A stretch of 64,000 nucleotides of DNA from Nitrospira sp. (GTDB lineage: Bacteria; Nitrospirota; Nitrospiria; Nitrospirales; Nitrospiraceae), in contig SWDI01000002.1 in the NCBI GenBank assembly GCA_005116955.1, positions 483,151 through 547,150 of the forward strand, read 5' to 3'. The position numbers and the translations under genes are program-made. Numbering within the stretch: the first letter of the stretch is position 1; every line of letters begins with the position of its first letter. The notes under the pieces were generated by a model. The model was not told the DNA's origin and ran no database searches. It saw nothing but the letters and a program-made list of their open reading frames with translations. This document shows, in pieces, positions 62,825-64,000 of the stretch.

Positions 62825-64000
62825 CTAGGGAAGCTTGACCTGTCGCAGGTACTCCCTGCTCCGTTCAGCGAATGTAGCTACGGCTTTCCCTTCACACTTC
62901 TCACGGGTAACCATGGTGCGGCCGTCAGCTGCTCCACCTTCCATCATCTGCCGCAGGGTTGAAATGTCCCGAGGGGTATAGCGTGTTTTCTGGCCGGCTG
63001 CAGCAATCCCCTTCAGAACCTCGCCGGCAAAATTTGTGATGTCAACCAAAGTGCGTGGATCTTTGCCTTTGGCATGCCGCTCACGCAGCGCCGTATAGTC
63101 GTCCTGCATACTCAGGAACTGTTTTGGGCACACAGCCAGAATGGTATCCACCATATGGATAATGTAGGCTGAGTCGTAATGGTTGTTAAACGACTCCTGG
63201 AATAGTGCTGGACTCAAGTCGTAGACGTATCGAATGAGTCGTGAGTTACGATACCCTGACAGATCAGGAAGTGTGTCCTTCTCACGTTGGGTGGTCGAGC
63301 CAGGATCGTATCCATTGTCCTTGGCACTTGCAGACAGCCGATTGGCACGGTCCACGTTCTTTCCCACACCGATGCCTGACTCAAACAACCGAGCAAGATA
63401 CGCCTGTGCCCCACCGTAGCCCGATTCGGCAAGTGGCGTGAGAATTTTCACAGCGTTAGTAGGAAGCCCACCTAAGAGAAGCGCACGCCCTAACTGAAAT
63501 TTGAACCGCCGATTTTTCGGATCAGCCTTGACGGCAGCCAAACATGCCTCGATGGCCTTCTCGGGCATGACATCGGCATCCGCCACTCCTGGCAATAATC
63601 TTGGCTTTTCTGAATCAGCCGGGTCGGCCGCCTGAAGATCACACGGAGCTGCCTGCTTACGGGCGATGGATCTGGCCTCTGCAAGCGAGTTGGCAGGAGG
63701 ATTCCCGTCAATCCCCCGTAGAACAAAGGAGTGACCCGCTGCTGAAAAGACGTACTGATTGATTGGGCCTGGACGTTCCTTCAGGTAATTGGTGACCGTT
63801 ATTTTCTTTGCGGATGGACAGTGCTCCCGAACTAACGGGAACACTTCTCCCATCAAGAACCGCTGTGCGGCACCGTCGAGGAAGAATTTTGTATTCTCAT
63901 CAAACCACCCAGGATCGGCATGAACATGATCGACAAACGCCTCTTGTGTACACCATTGCTTCATATTCGTCCGTGCCAACGACCAGGAACGACTTGAAAA
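62825..64000 (-). CDS. Sel1/TPR-like repeat protein, 5' end outside window
   Basis: At least 391 codons, open to the window edge with no stop, so the N-terminus is probably missing. Central part has TPR/Sel1-type helical repeats (KAIEACLAAVKADPKNRRFK, GAQAYLARLFESGIGVGKNVDRA), followed by an unassigned C-terminal region with PALFQESFNNHYDSAY. The TTG at 63979 or ATG 63964 could serve as starts but have no ribosome site. The gene ends directly against repeat copy 2. Confidence 0.72.
   Translation of the reverse strand, partial: FSSRSWSLARTNMKQWCTQEAFVDHVHADPGWFDENTKFFLDGAAQRFLMGEVFPLVREHCPSAKKITVTNYLKERPGPINQYVFSAAGHSFVLRGIDGNPPANSLAEARSIARKQAAPCDLQAADPADSEKPRLLPGVADADVMPEKAIEACLAAVKADPKNRRFKFQLGRALLLGGLPTNAVKILTPLAESGYGGAQAYLARLFESGIGVGKNVDRANRLSASAKDNGYDPGSTTQREKDTLPDLSGYRNSRLIRYVYDLSPALFQESFNNHYDSAYIIHMVDTILAVCPKQFLSMQDDYTALRERHAKGKDPRTLVDITNFAGEVLKGIAAAGQKTRYTPRDISTLRQMMEGGAADGRTMVTREKCEGKAVATFAERSREYLRQVKLP

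Noticed and set aside
41640-64000. Right attachment site of the integrase element
   Set aside because: No second copy of the tRNA-Thr 3' end was found; short matches such as CGCCAGC at 52474 and 50866 are chance.

Overview
The window looks like a chromosomal segment of a member of the Nitrospirota, most likely a Nitrospira. That assignment is an inference from the arrangement of the flagellar genes, the style of the coding sequence and a palindromic dispersed repeat that I associate with Nitrospira genomes; no taxonomic marker is present. Almost everything from 1 to 41.4 kb is on the minus strand and forms one long flagellar locus. From 41.5 kb onward the window changes to accessory DNA with mixed strands, secreted proteins of unknown function and decayed genes, and the change happens at a tRNA gene with an adjoining integrase.

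Flagellar locus, read in the direction of transcription (right to left). A sigma54-dependent activator (39935-41398) sits upstream of an operon with a secreted TPR protein, a soluble PAS histidine kinase and a second sigma54-dependent response regulator (34936-39816). Next come flgBC-fliEFG, a response-regulator/FliH fusion, fliIJ and a MotE-like gene (27412-34745); fliK-flgD-flgE (22724-27034); fliLMNOPQR-flhB-flhA-flhF-flhG-fliA (11593-22421); flgFG-flgA-flgH-small ORF-flgI-flgJ (5942-10971); flgMNKL (1101-5854); and csrA-fliW (223-961). Motor stator, flagellin and cap genes are not in the window.

Regulation can largely be read from the DNA. Sigma54 -24/-12 elements of one type (GGCAT, five bases, TTGCW) lie directly in front of the TPR-kinase-regulator operon, flgB, flgF and fliL, with a one-mismatch version in front of fliK. 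Two sigma28 (FliA) promoters lie in front of csrA and flgM. This supports a four-tier cascade: first regulator, then kinase/second regulator, then hook-basal body and export operons including fliA, then late genes with the FlgM anti-sigma factor and the CsrA-FliW module.

Accessory region. tRNA-Thr(TGT) at 41564-41639 is overlapped by the 3' end of a tyrosine integrase gene, followed by an excisionase-like HTH gene. A divergent operon then encodes a LexA/CI-type self-cleaving repressor, a Y-family protein that has lost its catalytic carboxylates (ImuB-like) and a DnaE2 polymerase: an SOS mutagenesis cassette without imuA. The repressor start codon lies inside a perfect palindrome overlapping its own -10 box, so it is probably translated from a leaderless mRNA and represses itself. 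No right attachment site was found, so the extent of the element is unknown.

The rest (48.4-64 kb) holds a large Ig-like lipoprotein, a four-gene operon of exported proteins including a ClpP-like periplasmic protein, several lipoproteins, a tandem-domain gene interrupted by an in-frame amber codon, a free-standing HD domain related to the C-terminal half of bacterial CCA-adding enzyme, and a TPR/Sel1-like gene running off the right edge. Two copies of a palindromic repeat of about 115-125 bp each begin exactly at the stop codon of a minus-strand gene (flhB and the right-edge gene).
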